This document shows, piece after piece, positions 24,701-36,028 of a DNA stretch of 58,108 nucleotides; position 1 is the stretch's first letter, and each line of letters opens with the position of its first letter. The DNA comes from Cruorifilaria tuberocauda (taxonomy: Eukaryota > Nematoda > Chromadorea > Rhabditida > Onchocercidae), in the NCBI GenBank assembly GCA_013365365.1, contig JABVXU010000353.1:1-58108 (forward strand). The letters are read 5' to 3'. The notes under the pieces were generated by a model, which saw only the letters and a list, made by a program, of their open reading frames with translations, was not told the origin of the DNA and ran no database searches. The position numbers and the translations under genes were made by a program.

Positions 24701-27700
24701 GTTTCATTTTAAATTTTCGATTCAGGTCCTGAAAAGTATTTTTTGAACAAGAATAAGGATTTCATCGTAAATTTAGGTTTTAACACTATTTAAGTTTCAT
24801 TTTCATTATCTGTGTAATTTTGTTTTTAGAACTCAAATGATCTATAGAAAGATCAATTTATTTCCTCTTATTTTAAATATTTCATCATAATTAGTTGATG
24901 ATGATGATAATTAGGAAGATAATTAATAATTGAAAATATCTTTTTTAGTTAAAATACATTTCCTTAATATGCTTAGAACATGTGTAATGCGACAATTTAT
25001 AAGATATTTTCGAGTAGATAATTACATTATATTATTGAGTTCATTCTCCTTTTCTCGATTTGATAATGACTGTGTGGTTGATTGAAGTTGGCATCTACTT
25101 TCTCAAACTGTTCTCATTTCCCAAACCGTTCAGCGTTGTAACATTAATGACAAAGACAAAACGCATCACCGAACTGAGGAAAGGAAAATTAATTTGTAAC
25201 GTTGCATTTCTTCCTGTCTATTAAGTTCTAGAATTTCGGGATATTAATACTTGAAGTTTCATGAATTAATTCATTTATTTTTATGTCATTATTGAACCTT
25301 TCTTCTGTGAAACATCATTTATCAGACTGATAGATAATGGTTGATTCAATGCTTATTTTTGTTATCTTTGATGTTCTGGTAATAGAGTTGTCGTTTGCAA
25401 CTCTTTCTCATTAAATTTTTTGATTTTGAAATTTCATTTATTAGGCAACTTCTGTTTTTCCTTTGAATATTCGAAGATGTTGTTAATGAATTTTGCCTAA
25501 TTTCTCATCTTAGGATTCTTATTACAGCATAGATTCAAGAACAATTACTCGTCCATCAAAAACACGAGCTCAACAATTACCAGAAGCAACCGTCACACCG
25601 TTCTCGAAAACTGGATTAGAATCTACAACTACAGATATGCCTACTGCTAATACTGGTTAGACCTTTTGTTTTGCCTTCTAATGAGAGCTAAATTTTCGAG
25701 AGTGCATCATTTCTTCAGATGTTTAGTAGATTTGATTTATTACCGTATTATAACAACATGCATCGTTCTAAAAGCTGAATGGCTCTAATGACTTTAGAAA
25801 AGTAAAATTTTGAACCCTACAATTACCGCTTATTTCAGAATGATCTAGAAATATCTTAGCACCATCTAACATCTTGTTTCTTCTTTGAAAGCGCTGCTAA
25901 CTGTTTTTAACTATGACCATAAGATCAGTTTACCATTGATAACAGTCTTGTTTTTGTAGTTAAACAATTCAATTGTATTCAAATTTGTCTGTGAAATTTT
26001 CAGTTTAGTGATCATGTTAAAATTTATTAGCTTTAAGAAAATGTACTTCGCAAGTTTTACAGCACAATCGATTCCTCCGCCAGTTGCGACCAGTACTCCA
26101 GGTCATGCTTTATCACCATTGTCTCAGATATTGGGACAACAATCGCCGATTACATCACAACCACAAATCATGCAACAATCTGTGCCACAAAAGTCAATTC
26201 AGCAACAAGTTGCAGCATCAGAGCCGGTTCTGCAACAAACGTCAGCACCGAAAATATCTCATTTAGAGCCACAACAACCACAACAACAATCTGCAGCCAA
26301 AGCAACTCATATTAGGGGTCCAATGCAGCCAGTAGTTGTACCACCAAATATCACTCCCTCTGTTGCACCTATTAGCACAAATTGTACAGTCGTTCCTAAC
26401 GCTCCAGTTGCTGCACAGAGTGCCCATAATCCGGAACATTCCCAAAGGTAAATAATTGCGGTTGCAAAGTTGAAAAATTTTTTAATTCTTTGACGAAATA
26501 TTGGAAAATAGAGTGAATTCTGGGAAGCCTTAAAGTCAATTTTTTGCTTTTTAGGGAGGAACGAAAATTATTACAACGTGTACGGCAGCGAACCGTTACT
26601 GTCCAAAGCCAAATAAGTCTTGATATAACAGCTGCATACAATGAGGTGAAGCAGGTAATTGTTTTTTTTCAGACGCTTATTTTAGTTTTCGGGAAGAAAT
26701 AGCATTAAGGAAGGTAATCAGAAACATTTGGTATTCCTGATTTAGAATGCCTCTTCAGTGATAAAGCGTTTATTTTCAGTCCATTTCTGTCATATTTTCA
26801 TAATTTGTGATACGAAGTAAATATGCAAAAGCTTTATTTCTTTATTAAGATTTTTACTTTTTAAATACAGACAATGTTTAAAATTAATTATAGACTTCTA
26901 TTTAAAAATATTAGTAAAATTAGAGAATAATTTTTTTTAAAGGATGATAATAGATCACTTGAATTAAAATGATATAATGATTCAAATCTGTAACATGATT
27001 TAAGTGAGACGAAGAAGAAATAATTACAGATGAACTCAGACGACCCCGCTACTGAACTTGTACGACGTGTGCAGGCAATCGTCGCTACAAGGGAAAAGGA
27101 ATGGACTGCTAAAAATGAAAAGGTTAAAAGATTTTACTGAAGGGATTTGCAATAGTGTTACATGAAGGGGTTCATGAATAAGAGATTCACGAAGAATTGT
27201 TGTTGCACGAAAGCTATAGATATTGTTTAAGAGTGTGGTCTTTGGAATAAAATATTTCATTTTAAATTTATTATCCGTTGTGATCCACTGCAACTTATGA
27301 ATAGTATTGATCATAATCACTACTGCTCAGAACTAATTGAACATCATGCATTAACTGTTAACTCTAATTGTTTGTTGTTAGGCACATGAACAAAATATTA
27401 TCAATTTAGTAAGCGAATAAACACTAAATCATCTGTTCAATTAATTGTTAGTAAATCTTTTTCAAACAAGCTTTTTAATTGGGGAAACGTTTTAATGAAC
27501 CATTAATAAAGTCATTTTTCAGTTATCTCAACTACTTGCACATGAACAAAGACGTAATGAACCACTGGAGCAGAAAGCTGCAGAACGATTATTAGCTATG
27601 GCTGAGTATGAAAAATTGGTACAAGAATTTGTGGAAGAATTGAAGAACAAAAAATCTAATGGTAGGAACATTTGATTTCTTTAGTAATCAGATAAGAGCA

Positions 27701-29695
27701 TTAAAGATAAAATTGGCACGCATTTTTATACTATGACTTTTTACGAAATGAATGCTATTAATATCATTAAAATTATGAAAGTATGTAAGTTCAGTGACAA
27801 ATGGCAATGATATATATCTCGGTATTAGAAATTGCTTACGTGATAATAAAAACGAAGACTTGATTTTAATCCAAGAAAAAGTGCTACATATAGTGTTAGG
27901 CAGAATAAAAAGAGATGAATTGAAGTAGATTGTGCTTAGTCAATATGAGAAGTAGTTCTTGCATTGTGTTTGGGCTATTTGTTGTTCTGTATTATTGCTG
28001 ATTTATATTTTTAATGATTTATATTGCTAGATGCTTTTGATACGGTTTTTTTAATTTTGTTGGAAATCAAAAAATGAACTGTTGATGATTTATTAGTTTT
28101 CGAAAGAATCATCGCTTTAAGTTTATAACTGTTTTACTAGTTATAAAGTGATGTAAATTTTGAAATTACTAAAAAAATTGTCTTAGGTGAATCAAAATCA
28201 GTGGGTAAATCAGGACCGGAAAGGAATTTATCGCCGGATGACGTTACTCAGTTGCTTAAAGAACGAGATCAACTAGCAGAGGAAGTGAATTCGTTGGAAA
28301 CAAGTTACAGTGAACTCTTCAGGCGTTATGAAAAATTGCGACAAACAAGCGTCGAAATTAAACGGGTATGTTTTCTTTTATTTCCAGTAAATAACTGACG
28401 ATTTTCTCGAAGATTCTGTCAAAACCAAATTCCGGTCATTTATACAAAAAATTTATTCGATTTGTAGCATTTATGTTTGATCGATGAATAAATTTAAGTA
28501 TCTAATTTGATAAATGACATTATGAGCTGCTTTCAGAAGATTTACTCTCATCAAAAGCTGTTTATACTCAATATTGAATTTTAGGAGCTTCTGTTTTCAG
28601 AATGAAGATAGTGTTAGAAGCGCATCTGAGGAAATGGCAAGAAGATATTCACTTCTTGCTGAAAAATTTGAAATGCTCCGACGAAATGCTGAAGAACAGC
28701 TAGATCTGTAAGCATTAATTAAAGCATATGTATTGATTCATTCCATTATTCCTAATTAATTCCATTTGATACATTAGATAACCTTAGCACGCTTGTTCAA
28801 GTTCAGATAGCTGAAGTATTCTAAAAGATTGTTGCATGGAATTTTTTAGTTTTTTGATATTTTAATCAAAGTTAGATTGAAATGACGATTAAATGACGAA
28901 TACCTTCTTTAAACTTTTTTGAAAAACATTAGGCAGTCTTCAGTATATGGTTATTGCATATTACTTTTGATTGTGCAGGTCGATTTTCTGATCTATTTGC
29001 CGATATTATCAATTTTACAGCGCAAATAACGAAATAGAGAGGCTGATAAAGCAGCATGAAGCAGATACACTTGGTTTGCGTTTGAAAGTGAAACATCAGG
29101 AATCAAAGATCGACAGTTTGACTGTGAGTCTGGAAGCTAGAGTAAGTTATCGGTTGTGACAATTAATACAAGAGAAAGGGATTTATTTTTAGGTTAAATC
29201 ATAGAAATATAATTTACGATTTATAAATTATTCTAATGTAATTTTTATACATTAATTTATACATCGATCTATGAACTAGTATAAAGTTATTTTCATATTA
29301 GAATTATTTGCTGCGCAGCAAATCAGGTAAGGAGAAACATTGGCAAGTGGTTTCATGAAGACATTGGTATTGATTTATCAGCTAAGGAATCATTCTTAGA
29401 TTGTGATAATACTGATCACCTATTTATCTTGTTCGAAATTCAGGATTATTTTGTTAAAATACACCTTAGTACTATTCATTTATTACTAGATGGTAACAAT
29501 CGAAGTTTTAAATTTTTAAAATTTTAGTTTTCATTTATATTTCCATTCTTTACTCTTTTTACGGTAATTTTTTTTTCTTTCACCTTTTCAAATAAACTGT
29601 ATTTACAGCAAAAAGAGTTGGAAAGTATGACAGCAATATTTGAAGAAGTAATTACGAAGGCGGAAGCAAATGACGCTGTGGGCGATCACGCATGA
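16167..29695 (+). CDS. tac-1: TACC-family transforming acidic coiled-coil protein (long isoform)
   Basis: Predicted exons: 16167-16233, 16545-16687, 16953-17045, 17553-18443, 19991-20069, 22843-23050, 25528-25655, 26063-26447, 26555-26654, 27030-27122, 27382-27408, 27523-27661, 28187-28365, 28601-28707, 29021-29141 and 29609-29695. They close in frame to 948 aa. The last 210 residues (27523 onward) are a continuous coiled coil with the TACC-domain pattern: SELFRRYEKLRQ, NEDSVRSASEEMARRY, AEEQLDLANNEIERL and KELESMTAIFEEVITKAE. TACC proteins bind microtubule polymerases of the XMAP215/ZYG-9 family and Aurora A at centrosomes and stabilise spindle microtubules. The upstream part is disordered: a Ser/Thr/Glu-rich exon of 297 codons (17553-18443) and a Pro/Gln-rich exon (26063-26447). 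The C-terminal half is secure. Exons 1-5 rest on open frame and matching phase; weakest are the acceptors at 16545 and 16953 and the donor at 20070. They could instead be a separate gene. Confidence 0.85.
16274..16444. repeat. Duplicated 57-bp block in TACC intron 1
   Basis: A block starting AGAAGTGAATT at 16274 recurs at 16388 (114-bp spacing). Each copy includes CTTGAAACAATTTAAATATT and ends GTAAATATTAAA. Confidence 0.85.
18428..18495. repeat. Duplicated exon end and 5' splice site
   Basis: TATACTTAATTCCGAGGTTA and the following TTTGAAT occur at 18428-18455 and again, 40 bp on, at 18468-18495. The first copy holds the end of the large Ser/Thr-rich exon and its GAG|GTTAGT donor. A TAA lies in frame between the copies at 18459-18461, so only the first donor keeps the reading frame open. 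Confidence 0.9.
18674..18708. repeat. (GA)n microsatellite
   Basis: About 16 GA dinucleotides in the intron after the Ser/Thr-rich exon of the TACC gene. Confidence 0.9.
19062..19450. repeat. Two adjoining degenerate tandem repeats (about 60-bp periods)
   Basis: AAATGAGTTAAGTATAATA at 19062 recurs at 19124, each followed by a CCTGA..GCCT segment and a GTGTAATAC segment. Directly after it, blocks around TTTTTTCAT(A/G)A..ATTATG and (C)ACTGATAAC recur near 19267, 19325 and 19400. Both arrays are intronic in the TACC gene. Confidence 0.7.
19735..19908. mobile_element. Fold-back (MITE-like) inverted repeat element
   Basis: 44-bp arms at 19753-19796 and 19836-19879 are inverted complements with only three mismatches, around a 39-bp AT-rich centre that is itself partly self-complementary. 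Further out, AAATTTCACAA (19735-19745) pairs with TTGTGAAATTT (19898-19908), giving an 11-bp terminal inverted repeat. There is no coding capacity. The structure is that of a non-autonomous fold-back or MITE element; family and target-site duplication are undetermined. It lies in a TACC intron, about 80 bp upstream of the exon at 19991. Confidence 0.6.
20847..20911. ncRNA. Perfect 30-bp stem with 5-base loop; candidate hairpin RNA or palindromic element
   Basis: The arm at 20847-20876 (core GTATAAAGCAGTTGTT) is the exact inverted complement of 20882-20911, with loop AGAAA at 20877-20881. A G-T and an A-T pair extend the stem outward. A perfect stem of this length is longer than the paired part of a typical animal pre-miRNA. 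It could be a young palindromic insertion, a source of siRNA, or an unusual miRNA precursor. It lies on the sense strand of a TACC intron. No sequence match was possible here. Confidence 0.45.
21282..21536 (-). CDS. Possible nested small gene, antisense in a TACC intron (hypothetical)
   Basis: An 84-codon open frame runs from ATG at 21536 to TGA at 21282. Its composition is unlike the AT-rich low-complexity frames around it: balanced residues, with segments such as NSRRNSSAIDHNYDTVGHDQ and EEWHIEAIDTPGLHSSSYHH. I do not recognise it. It has no signal peptide or membrane segment. It may be one exon of a nested gene, a decayed gene, or chance. It is reported because the reading frame looks more protein-like than the neighbouring DNA. 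Confidence 0.3.
   Translation of the reverse strand: MSKHKKIKNQEVLCESNSRRNSSAIDHNYDTVGHDQICYYNMQTKQEEWHIEAIDTPGLHSSSYHHLLQPLQHNSSEITLYLTL
22061..22127 (+). CDS. tac-1: Alternative first exon of the TACC gene (short isoform)
   Basis: ATG at 22061 opens a 67-base exon (22 codons plus one base) encoding a hydrophobic stretch and a basic end (VVKFFGKKKKE), followed by a GTAAGT donor. No acceptor AG lies just upstream, so it reads as an initial exon. Its phase matches the exon at 22843-23050. Joined to the downstream exons it gives a 546-aa protein lacking the Ser/Thr-rich region but keeping the TACC domain. This implies a second promoter near 21.9-22.06 kb, which is inference. Confidence 0.6.
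23051..25527. other. Large TACC intron, no coding exon recognised
   Basis: A 2.5-kb intron between exons ending at 23050 and starting at 25528. It carries a four-copy 22-bp tandem repeat. The acceptor used downstream is the TTACAG at 25522-25527; an earlier TTAG at 25511-25513 would put a TAG in frame. Confidence 0.6.
24509..24593. repeat. 22-bp tandem repeat, four copies (TATGGACACTATCCGGC)
   Basis: Units start at 24509, 24531, 24553 and 24575. The invariant core is GGACACTATCCGGC, followed by a variable AATAA/GATAA/GGTAA spacer. The array is GC-richer than the surrounding intron and contains no gene. Confidence 0.95.
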
Positions 29696-32440
29696 TTCGA
29701 GTAAAATTTATTTGTTTGGATATCTAATGCCAATATATTATTTTGTTATTTGGAAGTTGCATTGCTTACATTTTATTATGTTCCTGTTTCTCAACGTGTA
29801 TATTTGAACTGCAAAACAGCTTAGAAATATAATTATTCAAATATTTCTTATCTTTTGTACTTCCTTTCGCGTTCTATTCTCATAAATCTCTGATTTTAAA
29901 CTAGCAATGCATGAATGTGTCGAAACATTTCTTTAGAGTTTTCTGATTCCTGGTAAAACTCTTCTGAAATTTTTTTTGTTTTTAAAAATGGAGAATTGAA
30001 GCATTCAAAAGATATACACTAGTTTACAATGATTTTATATCTGTATACTAGCACTTGTGAATACGGTGAGCCTGAAAGGCATTTATTCTTATTCCAGTTT
30101 TCCTGTATTATAAGTGGCACTACATAATCTTTTATTGTTGTAAAGTTATTTAAAAACTATGATTTTACATGAGATCTGTGCTTGTTCTTATTCCAGCATG
30201 TTAAATTCTGCAGTATTTTTTAGTTTTGGAAACGGCCGAACCATCCAAATATACCGTGTTTTCAAATTCAAATTTTTGATGAAATTCATTGAAAGCTGCG
30301 GTAGCGCCGCTTTGACATTGTGTTCAAGTTTTACTCGCTGCCAACTTATTTCTTAATTCAATAGTAGATCTCATCTTTTTTTCAGTTCTAATTTTCTATT
30401 TTATCATACTCATAATGAAAATAAGTTTCAATATAATCATATTACAGAAAATATCCTTAATGAAATGATTGAAATTTGACTGTGCTGGACACCTATTTTA
30501 TGTTATCTGGAAAAAGAAGAAAAGTAAAGAATATGCAAGAAAATATTTTTTCTTTATTTATAGAAATTTTAATTCATCTGTCATATTTCTCTTCTTTTCT
30601 CAATTTTTGACTGCCTATAAAATGATTTTAAGAGAGAATTCAAAAAAAATTGCAGGATTGCAGATTTAAATTTCATATCCTTCTTAAGTTAATTTTTCTT
30701 ATTCAGGTTTCTTCATTTTTGAAAAAATATAAGTCTTCTAAAAATATTTATGAATTAATTGTTCCTTCCCCTGCAATTGTAATTTATCTTGCTTCTCTCG
30801 CCTATGTCGTGATATTTTTTTTTTGCTCTGTATGTGTAATTCGAGGTATATTAGCTTATACGCTTGAAAAATTCTTTAAGTTAAAGAGTTTCTTTTGCAC
30901 ATTATATATTAATAATTAAACATCAGTGCTGTTGAAAATGAGATCAAATGGATGAGAAATTAAAGACGAAAAAGTAAGTAAATACTTTCTTTAAAAGTTG
31001 TTCATAAGTGAAGGAAGGATTTCCTCATGAATGATATTTCTTTGAAATAAATTAGGCTAATTCCTTCATAATAATCGATTCCTCCATGATAATTGAGAAA
31101 ATCATCGGATTTACACATCTATTTTCTTCTACGTCTTTTAATTCTTACCTATGAGTAATCTTACTTTTCATCCTTTACTAAATTCACATTTCATGATTTG
31201 TGCACTTCAATAATAGAGGTTATGAGAGTTAAAACTGCATTTTATCAGAAAATCTTTATTGAATTCTACAATAATTACCAATGCTTTAGCTTTAGCTTAA
31301 TGAGAAACAAAAGTAAATGCAATTAGGCATAGTTGCACATGCAGAAAATACAGTGAAATACAGGTAATAATGCTCAAAGAATAAATCTATTAAAAATAAA
31401 GAAAACGTTTTTAGAGAGAAAAAAATTTAGTTAAGCCTCTTTCTTGTATTTTGGATTCTGGATAATTTATTGATTGAGTGTGAGACTTTCAAGTTTATTA
31501 ATCAAACATTTCTCCGATAACGAAACTCGGTCATTTGGCTATGGGATAATAGGTTCCATGTTACCGTTAAATGTGAAATAGATTTTGAACTGGGTTGAAT
31601 AATGGCTTCGCCCTACAATTAAACCATTTCCATAAACAATTCAATTCTTTATTTAAATTTAATGTCTTTTACAAAATGTGTCATAAAAATGTATTCTCAC
31701 ATATTACAATCAATCACTAAATCATGTGATTTACGTGTAAGTAAATAAAAATGAAGTTCCAAAGTGGTGATTGTTTGTATTTGTAATTTTTTAAAAAATT
31801 TTCTCTTTCAATCGTTAATTAAAGTAATCATGTGTTAGTAATCCTCAATAAATTTTTAATTTCAATTTCAAATTTTGCTAAAAAGAACTTGGATTTTGCA
31901 TTAAGTCTTTAAATTCATAAGTAAAATCTATAGTTATAGTGCGCTGAAAGGTAGAACACTTTACCTTAAATTTAATATAGTAAATATATGCTTCGCTTTC
32001 TAATATATAAGTTTTTAGAATGTCTGATACAGAAAAATTATCTGATAACTGATAGCGTGAAACGAAGAAGGAAAAGAGAAAATTGCAATAATAGTATGGG
32101 AGTAATTATTTTATTCAATGAGCATTTGATTTAATATCAGTTCATTGCTATATCATTAATTGATAAAGGATTGATTCAAAAATCCATTATCAGCATTCTC
32201 TTATTTTAAAGCATTTTAAGCAACAATCATCACTACTTGTGATAAGTTAATTAATGAAAATTTGGAAGATTATAAGGCGAAGTGAATTAAATAATGAATA
32301 TGTAGGATGCGAATTTATTCCAGATAATCAAATTTAATTCTCAAATATCTGATTTGACATTTAGATCATTGAATTATCATCTTCTAGGACAAATGAAAAG
32401 GGCGCAAATTGACTGTTTCTCTAAATGTGCACTTTTTTTC
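29696..32440. other. Region between convergent genes, no gene recognised
   Basis: This lies between the 3' end of the (+) TACC gene and the 3' end of the (-) small membrane peptide gene. It should contain both 3' UTRs. Short open frames near 30.16, 30.47 and 30.65 kb are Phe/Ile/Lys-rich and show no splice-site or family support. Confidence 0.55.
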
Positions 32441-32575
32441 CTATTGAGTGTTAGCACCAGCGCCTTGCTTCATTCGTGCTTGCGCTTCCTTGATATAAGG
32501 TTCGAGAATTCCCATATGATAGGCAACACCGAGAGCGATTAAAATGAGCAAAAATACAATTACAACAGCACCCAT
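32441..32575 (-). CDS. 44-aa single-pass membrane peptide (uncharacterised)
   Basis: ATG at 32575 to TAG at 32441 encodes 44 residues. Residues 2-19 form one hydrophobic helix (GAVVIVFLLILIALGVAY), followed by a short amphipathic, charged C-terminal segment with LEPYIKEAQARMKQ. A 75-base intron (32606-32680) with GTAAGT and AATTACAG ends lies in the 5' leader; the first exon ends at 32681. A TTTCAG before 32752 is a possible trans-splice acceptor. The frame stays open upstream of the ATG to a TGA at 32728-32730, giving a basic extension, but there is no earlier ATG. Codon use is less AT-rich than the flanks, supporting a real gene. I do not recognise the family. It is the last member of a (-) strand cluster with LAMTOR2, RPB9 and V-ATPase E. 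Confidence 0.7.
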   Translation of the reverse strand: MGAVVIVFLLILIALGVAYHMGILEPYIKEAQARMKQGAGANTQ

Positions 32576-33696
32576 GCTAAATATGCTTGTTCTTCTTGAT
32601 CTGTCCTGTAATTAAATTAAAATGGACTTTAGGTAATTTCAAGCGAACGAGTGACATCAGGTTAATATCATGCTACTTACAGTTCTTGTCTTATCAATTC
32701 GCTTCCTTGTTTTCTATCGCAAAACAGTCAGTAGCGGGACAGGTCCAGTAAACTGAAACTTATTCGATTTTCTCAAGCACCCTTTTATTAAATGATTAAA
32801 TTAAACAGTGATTTATTGAAATGACATTTGTCTATTTTATAAGCAAATAAATTATCAGTTCATTGATTTATTCAAATTTTACATGCGAGAAATAAATTTA
32901 AAGTTATTTTTTTTTTCGTGATAATTTAAAGATATGAATGATTAAAGAGATTTAATATTTAAATTTCTTATTAAAAGATTATCAAATATTCCGGAAAAAA
33001 TTTAGTAGAACTTATAATTGAGATGATTTCTTCCTTTTAGTATATATCTCGTGAAGGAGATATAAAAATTTTAATTAACAACTTAATAATCACTTATATC
33101 ATGCAAGTTTAATTACAAATCAATTATTCATCAAGCGGAAATATACTTCAGATAGCATTTATTTGAAACTTTTTTTTTTTTAAGAATTCAATTCAATTTA
33201 ATTTAAGAATTTTTAATTCAAAATTTTCAGATCTCGTTTGACAGCATATCTTTTCTCCTGCTTTTTTTTTTTCAAAGTTTAATCGCTTTTTCTTTTGTAC
33301 TTCAAAATCATCTTCTCAAATAATCTTTTATACTTCAAAATCATATAACAAACTGATTATGCAATTTGAACTTGAACATGAAAAATATACTACAACACAT
33401 TATCTACAAAGCTCATCATACTCAAATTGCACAGGTTAATGCAAATGCTGGACTAAGAACGTGAGCGAAAGATGTTTAAGAAAGGAAATAATTAATGACT
33501 ACTAGAATTCAACTTCATACGTTTATCATTAATTAAAACTAAACTTTCTTATCAGTAATAAATCTAATATCTCTCATATCTGCTCCAAGAATTCTCATCA
33601 TTCCTGACTTACAATCAAAACAGAAAATCAAAAAATAATTCAAAAATTTTAAAGCTCTAAACTTATTGGATATGAAAACGATGAGTAGATTTCATG

Positions 33697-34763
33697 CTAA
33701 TCTTTGGATGAAACAACAGTTAATGGTGTATAAAGGTAATCGGCAAGAGCACGAAGTTTTGCTCGAAGCAGACCAAGTGGAATTTCACTTCCTGCTTTTA
33801 TTGCCAGAAGCATATTTGCTATACGTGTAACGGCAATTACACCATTTTCGCATTCCACCAACATCTCCGTCAAATTTTCTCGCACTCCTGGAAAATAGTT
33901 TGGTATATAAATAAAGTACAAACTACCTGATATATCTCCTCTAGTATCTAATTCAAAAGTATCACAATATGTATGTAATATGCAGCTTTAAACACCGCTT
34001 GTTTACGACAGAAAAAGCTTTACCTGTGGGAATTCCGGTGATTTACTAGTAAATAAGATGGAAATTTTCACCATTATAAAAGAAAATCGTTAGTATAAGA
34101 GTAATTAATATGTTTATCAATTTGATAGGGTCATTTATAGTAAAAGTTTCTATTGGAAATTTGGTATTCTTTAAAAAAAAAGTTACCTTGTCTCTCGAAA
34201 GTTTCCCAAATATTAGAAATTAGAGCAGCAGATACTGTTGCATTTGCATCGTTTCCTCCAACACTATCATAACCACTGTAAGCAAGCAGTAAACCTAAAA
34301 TACGTATAACAATTAAAATATCAACAACGATTAATTGTTCAAAAATAACCAAAAAAAAATCATATTTGGTATATCGATAATTCTTTAACTTATGCTTCTA
34401 ACTAAAAGATATGCACGGTTGGATTTTCGATTTAGGATGAAATAATTGAAATAAAATTCACTTGATTAGAATAACTTTAAACTGCATAACCTAAATCATA
34501 CATAGTTCTGGTTTTTTATATCATAGCTTCGCTCCAATTTTCGTAGAACTTTTTTTAGTTACTCCCTATTTCAGTTTACACTGCCAATAGAAATAGAAAT
34601 AGTTTTTATATTAGTACTGATATAAATAGTTTCCAGTTGTAAAATTGTTCACAAGAAAAAATGTAAACGATTAACCTTCACGATTTAGCAGGAGTGCACC
34701 ACTTTTTGTATTTGGCGTATTAACTTGCCCAAGCACTTCGGTTAATGCTTTCGGTTTTAACAT
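33697..34763 (-). CDS. lmtr-2: Ragulator complex subunit LAMTOR2 (roadblock/LC7 fold)
   Basis: Three exons, 34676-34763, 34187-34294 and 33697-33887, give 128 aa; the human protein is 125 aa. LAMTOR2 pairs with LAMTOR3 in the lysosomal Ragulator complex that anchors Rag GTPases and supports mTORC1 activation. Family signatures in order are MLKPKALTEVLGQVNT at the N terminus, GALLLNREGLLLAYSGY, ATVSAALISNIWETFERQG, ENGVIAVTRIANMLLAIKA, and GLLRAKLRALADYLYTPL near the end. The loop between exons 2 and 3 is about four residues shorter than in vertebrates; a missed microexon is possible but not needed for the frame. A TTAG lies nine bases before the ATG, consistent with trans-splicing. The gene follows RPB9 after 502 bp on the same strand. 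Confidence 0.95.
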
Positions 34764-35265
34764 TACTTCAATCTAAGTCCAATCATAAACTTCAAATCAA
34801 TGAAATGAAATTTAAATTCTTCCCCATATTTTCTCTTTTTACATGATTCATTTGAAGAAAACTTTAAAACATATACAAACTTCTCAACAAATTCCACTTC
34901 ATTTTATTAGTAACAGTTACGCAGTACAATCTTAAGTGCTTTTAATAGTCATACCTAGATCCTACATACTAGTGTGACATCTGGAACTCTTACAGATATC
35001 ACATGTTCTCTTTCTCCCTATCGTACTTCAAAAACAACAAAATAAAGTAAACCCAATCGCGAACGAGCAGATAAATAGACAGCCAAAACAGACACATAAT
35101 ATTTTATATTTTAGCACAAGGAATAGCAATACATAAGAACCGAAAGTGAATGGAAATAAAATGGAAGAAATCCATAGAAAAAGAAATTGATTGCAAAAGT
35201 ACATAACAACAGAAATCATAAAATTGAATTATCATATCTTCAATTGTACATAGCTAACAGCAATT

Positions 35266-36028
35266 TCAATCAGTCCACCGATGTGCGCAATTTGGATTCA
35301 TACAAACATAATACAGTCTCATCTCCTCCTGAAACAGAACTGTCTCATTTAAAAATAATTCAAGGAATAGATAGAGAGAGTTAAAACATTCATGTTAAAG
35401 CATACTTCGGCTCTCCTAGATTGAGCCTGGAAAAACACAGCTTCTCGTCCTTGACATACTGGACAGGGATGATCTTCGGTTTTTGGTAGTGTCGGGTCAT
35501 GTACAACATCAGCCACGATTTGAGTCAATTCACTAAAAATGATTAAAAATAAATATATTAGTACTGAATTGCAATTTGATAATCTCATATCAGTACATAT
35601 TATAATCGAGTGAAAAGGTAAATTTTAAGCCAGATATTTGAAAACTAATCTTTTGGAAAAATACAACACTAAGTCCAAAAAACTTACTCCACTTCATGCA
35701 TTAATTTATTGACATAAATACACGGATTTTCGGAGAGTTGCTTATGATCACAATTCCGGCATGCGTACAATAATTGTCTATTTTCTTTATCCTCTTTTGG
35801 ATATAACATATTATTGCTGAAATAATTTTTGGCTATTGCTAAGAAATATTAAATAATACGAATTCAAAATAATATTGAAATAAATTTATGATCTATTCTA
35901 AAGACTGCTCGGAGCAATTCTAACCATTTTTGATTCATGATTTCATGAAACTGATTTTGTTTGGAATTTAAATAAACTTACCATTCCGGACAAAATTTTA
36001 TACCGACAAATCCAGGCTCTCCAGCCAT
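35266..36028 (-). CDS. rpb-9: RNA polymerase II subunit RPB9
   Basis: Four exons, 35982-36028, 35688-35816, 35406-35532 and 35266-35328, encode 121 aa; the human subunit is 125 aa. RPB9 is a two-zinc-ribbon subunit of nuclear RNA polymerase II, involved in elongation, fidelity and TFIIS response. The N-terminal ribbon uses C13-x2-C16 and C35-x2-C38. The linker holds the conserved [16 protein letters not shown] and TEDHPCPVC. The C-terminal ribbon uses C82-x2-C85 and C110-x4-C115, followed by HRWTD. The small last exon was found by searching for the missing MRLYYVC..HRW ending; it joins at phase 0 after SRRAE. The start at 36028 gives [13 protein letters not shown], matching the family. It lies between vha-8 and the LAMTOR2 gene on the same strand. 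Confidence 0.96.

Noticed and set aside
25511..25527. Alternative acceptor CTTAG at 25513 for the TACC exon
   Set aside because: Joined to the phase-2 donor at 23050 it places a TAG in frame; the TTACAG ending at 25527 keeps the frame open.
30159..30919. Three short frames downstream of the TACC gene
   Set aside because: Phe/Ile/Lys-rich, without splice-site context or recognisable motifs; probably 3' UTR or intergenic DNA.
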